Origin: JABMQB01 sp963666575
GTDB lineage: Bacteria > Bacteroidota > Bacteroidia > Bacteroidales > Prolixibacteraceae
Assembly: GCA_963666575.2 (NCBI GenBank)
Contig: CAXXYG010000013.1
Location: 56,283 to 120,282 of the forward strand
Length of the DNA: 64,000 nucleotides
Direction of reading: 5' to 3'
Part shown: positions 63,137 to 64,000 of the stretch, piece by piece
Position numbering within the stretch: the stretch's first letter is position 1
Layout: each line of letters opens with the position of its first letter
The notes under the pieces: model-generated
Databases searched by the model: none
Told to the model about the DNA's origin: nothing
What the model saw: only the letters and a program-made list of their open reading frames with translations
Translations under genes and position numbers: made by a program

Positions 63137-64000
63137 ATGAGCTATTTTTCAAAACATAAAAGAGGTTTTATCAGTTCAGGTATTTTTCACCTGGCATACT
63201 TTTATTGTTGCTGTTTTTAGGGTTTTTTACTCCTCTCCCGCTACCTGGCGAAGAAGGTATTTTGGTCGATTTTGGCAATAGCCCTACTGGCCTTGGGCAA
63301 CGCGAACCTGCCCCTAAAAAAAGCCCTCCACCTATTAAGGTTGAAGAAAAAAAGAGATTAAAACAACACCTCCTCCTGAAGTAAAAGAGGAAGTTGTTAC
63401 TCCACCCCCTCCTCCTGTTGAATCGCCTAAAACCGATGCTGCCAAAGAGCCGCACTAACACAGGATTTCGAAAAAACAGCCGCTATTGATGCCGCTGAGA
63501 AAAAAAAGAAAGAAGAGGAAAACAAGAAAAAACGCGAAGAATGGCTTGAGAAAGAACGCATCCGTAAAGAACTGAAGAAGCCGACGTGTAAAAAAGCGGG
63601 AAGAATGGTTGGAAAAAGAAAAAATACGGAAAGAACGTGAAGCACAAGCAGAAATTGAACGCCAGCGGCTGGCCGAAATAGAACGTGAAAAACAAGCCGA
63701 GCTTGAACGGCAACGCCTGGCTGAGATTGAACGTCAAAAACGGGAAGCCGAAGCTCAAAGAATAAGCGATATAAATTCACGGACCAAAGATGCTTTTAGC
63801 AAAACGGGCGACGGTGCCGGTGGCAAAGGCTCTGACTCAGGCTCAAGCCAGGGTGTTACTTTCCCCGGAGGAAACCAGGGAGTGCCCACAGGAGGCAAAT
63901 CCGACAATTACGGGCCCGGAGGTTCAGGGTCGGGCGATAGTGGCTCAGGAATATCATACAGCCTTTCGGGGCGTTCGGCACGGTCAATACCTAAACACAG
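63137..64000 (+). pseudogene. TonB-like energy transducer, partial and frame-broken
   Basis: ATG at 63137 (5 bp after exbD) gives KHKRGFISSGIFHLA, then an indel near 63200 leads into a hydrophobic LLLLLLFLGFFTPLPLP anchor. The periplasmic part is PAPKKSPPPIKVEEKKE and TPPPPPVESPK, proline-rich as in TonB, followed by a long charged coiled coil (EEENKKKREEWLEKERIRKE, EIERQRLAEIEREKQAELE) and a Gly/Ser-rich region (GDGAGGKGSDSGSSQGVTF, GGSGSGDSGSGISYSLSG). Indels lie near 63200, 63350, 63452 and 63583, mostly at short repeats. The C-terminal TonB domain would lie beyond the window. TolA-like layout is also possible. Confidence 0.6.

Overview
The window looks like chromosome of an AT-rich member of the Bacteroidota, probably a marine or anaerobic Bacteroidales/Marinilabiliales-type organism; the genus cannot be told from sequence alone. 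The evidence is: two large surface proteins ending in type IX secretion (Por) sorting domains, LytS/LytTR two-component genes, TAnnTTTG-type -7 promoter boxes in front of several genes, a carrier-type LolA, a 7TM-less FtsK of Bacteroidota layout, and a LipA/Idi2/GYDIA-kinase neighbourhood typical of mevalonate-using Bacteroidota. No rRNA, tRNA, CRISPR array, IS element or prophage was recognised; this is mostly housekeeping chromosome.

Layout. 1-6746 (minus strand) is one compact operon: type 2 isopentenyl-diphosphate isomerase, HMG-CoA reductase, a GYDIA-family GHMP kinase, diphosphomevalonate decarboxylase, mevalonate kinase, lipoyl synthase and a ferredoxin-NADP reductase-like flavoprotein cut by the window edge. 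6936-12465 (minus) is a leucine/isovalerate catabolic operon: methylcrotonyl-CoA carboxylase beta, methylglutaconyl-CoA hydratase, methylcrotonyl-CoA carboxylase alpha and an acyl-CoA dehydrogenase. Its hydratase product is HMG-CoA, the substrate of the reductase next door. 12951-14934 holds a sugar porter, a thioredoxin and a small DUF6132 membrane protein. 15424-17175 is a secreted protein rich in Asp/Asn calcium-type loops. 17186-29841 carries two tandem ClC channels with CBS domains, penicillin-binding protein 1A, a TIGR01777 epimerase-like protein, PEP carboxykinase, XerD, AroQ, pyruvate kinase and LolA.

29851-41026 has FtsK, a small secreted protein, carbamate kinase plus ornithine carbamoyltransferase, a head-GIN lipoprotein, a 21-bp periodic repeat array, an Ntn-type amide hydrolase, a small membrane protein, an iron alcohol dehydrogenase and a class IV aminotransferase. 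41147-51559 (minus) has two T9SS surface proteins, then a LytTR response regulator with three LytS-like kinases, one of them catalytically degenerate. 51891-55777 contains a small secreted protein, a LexA-like XRE/S24 regulator divergent from a DinB-type polymerase, and TsaD. 55956-64000 (plus) has TamB, NhaD and an ExbB-ExbD-TonB-like energy-coupling operon cut at the right edge.

Reading frames are broken by single-base indels, many in homopolymers, in mvaD, HMG-CoA reductase, the carboxylase alpha subunit, the 15424-17175 gene, exbB, exbD and tonB, while 17.2-62 kb is almost clean. This looks more like residual sequencing error than gene decay, so the affected genes are annotated over their full reconstructed spans. 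No wholly new system was proven. The most interesting leads are the leucine-to-mevalonate adjacency, the 21-bp phased array at 36365-36655, the degenerate kinase in the three-kinase LytS cluster, and the XRE/S24-dinB switch with a gene remnant behind it.
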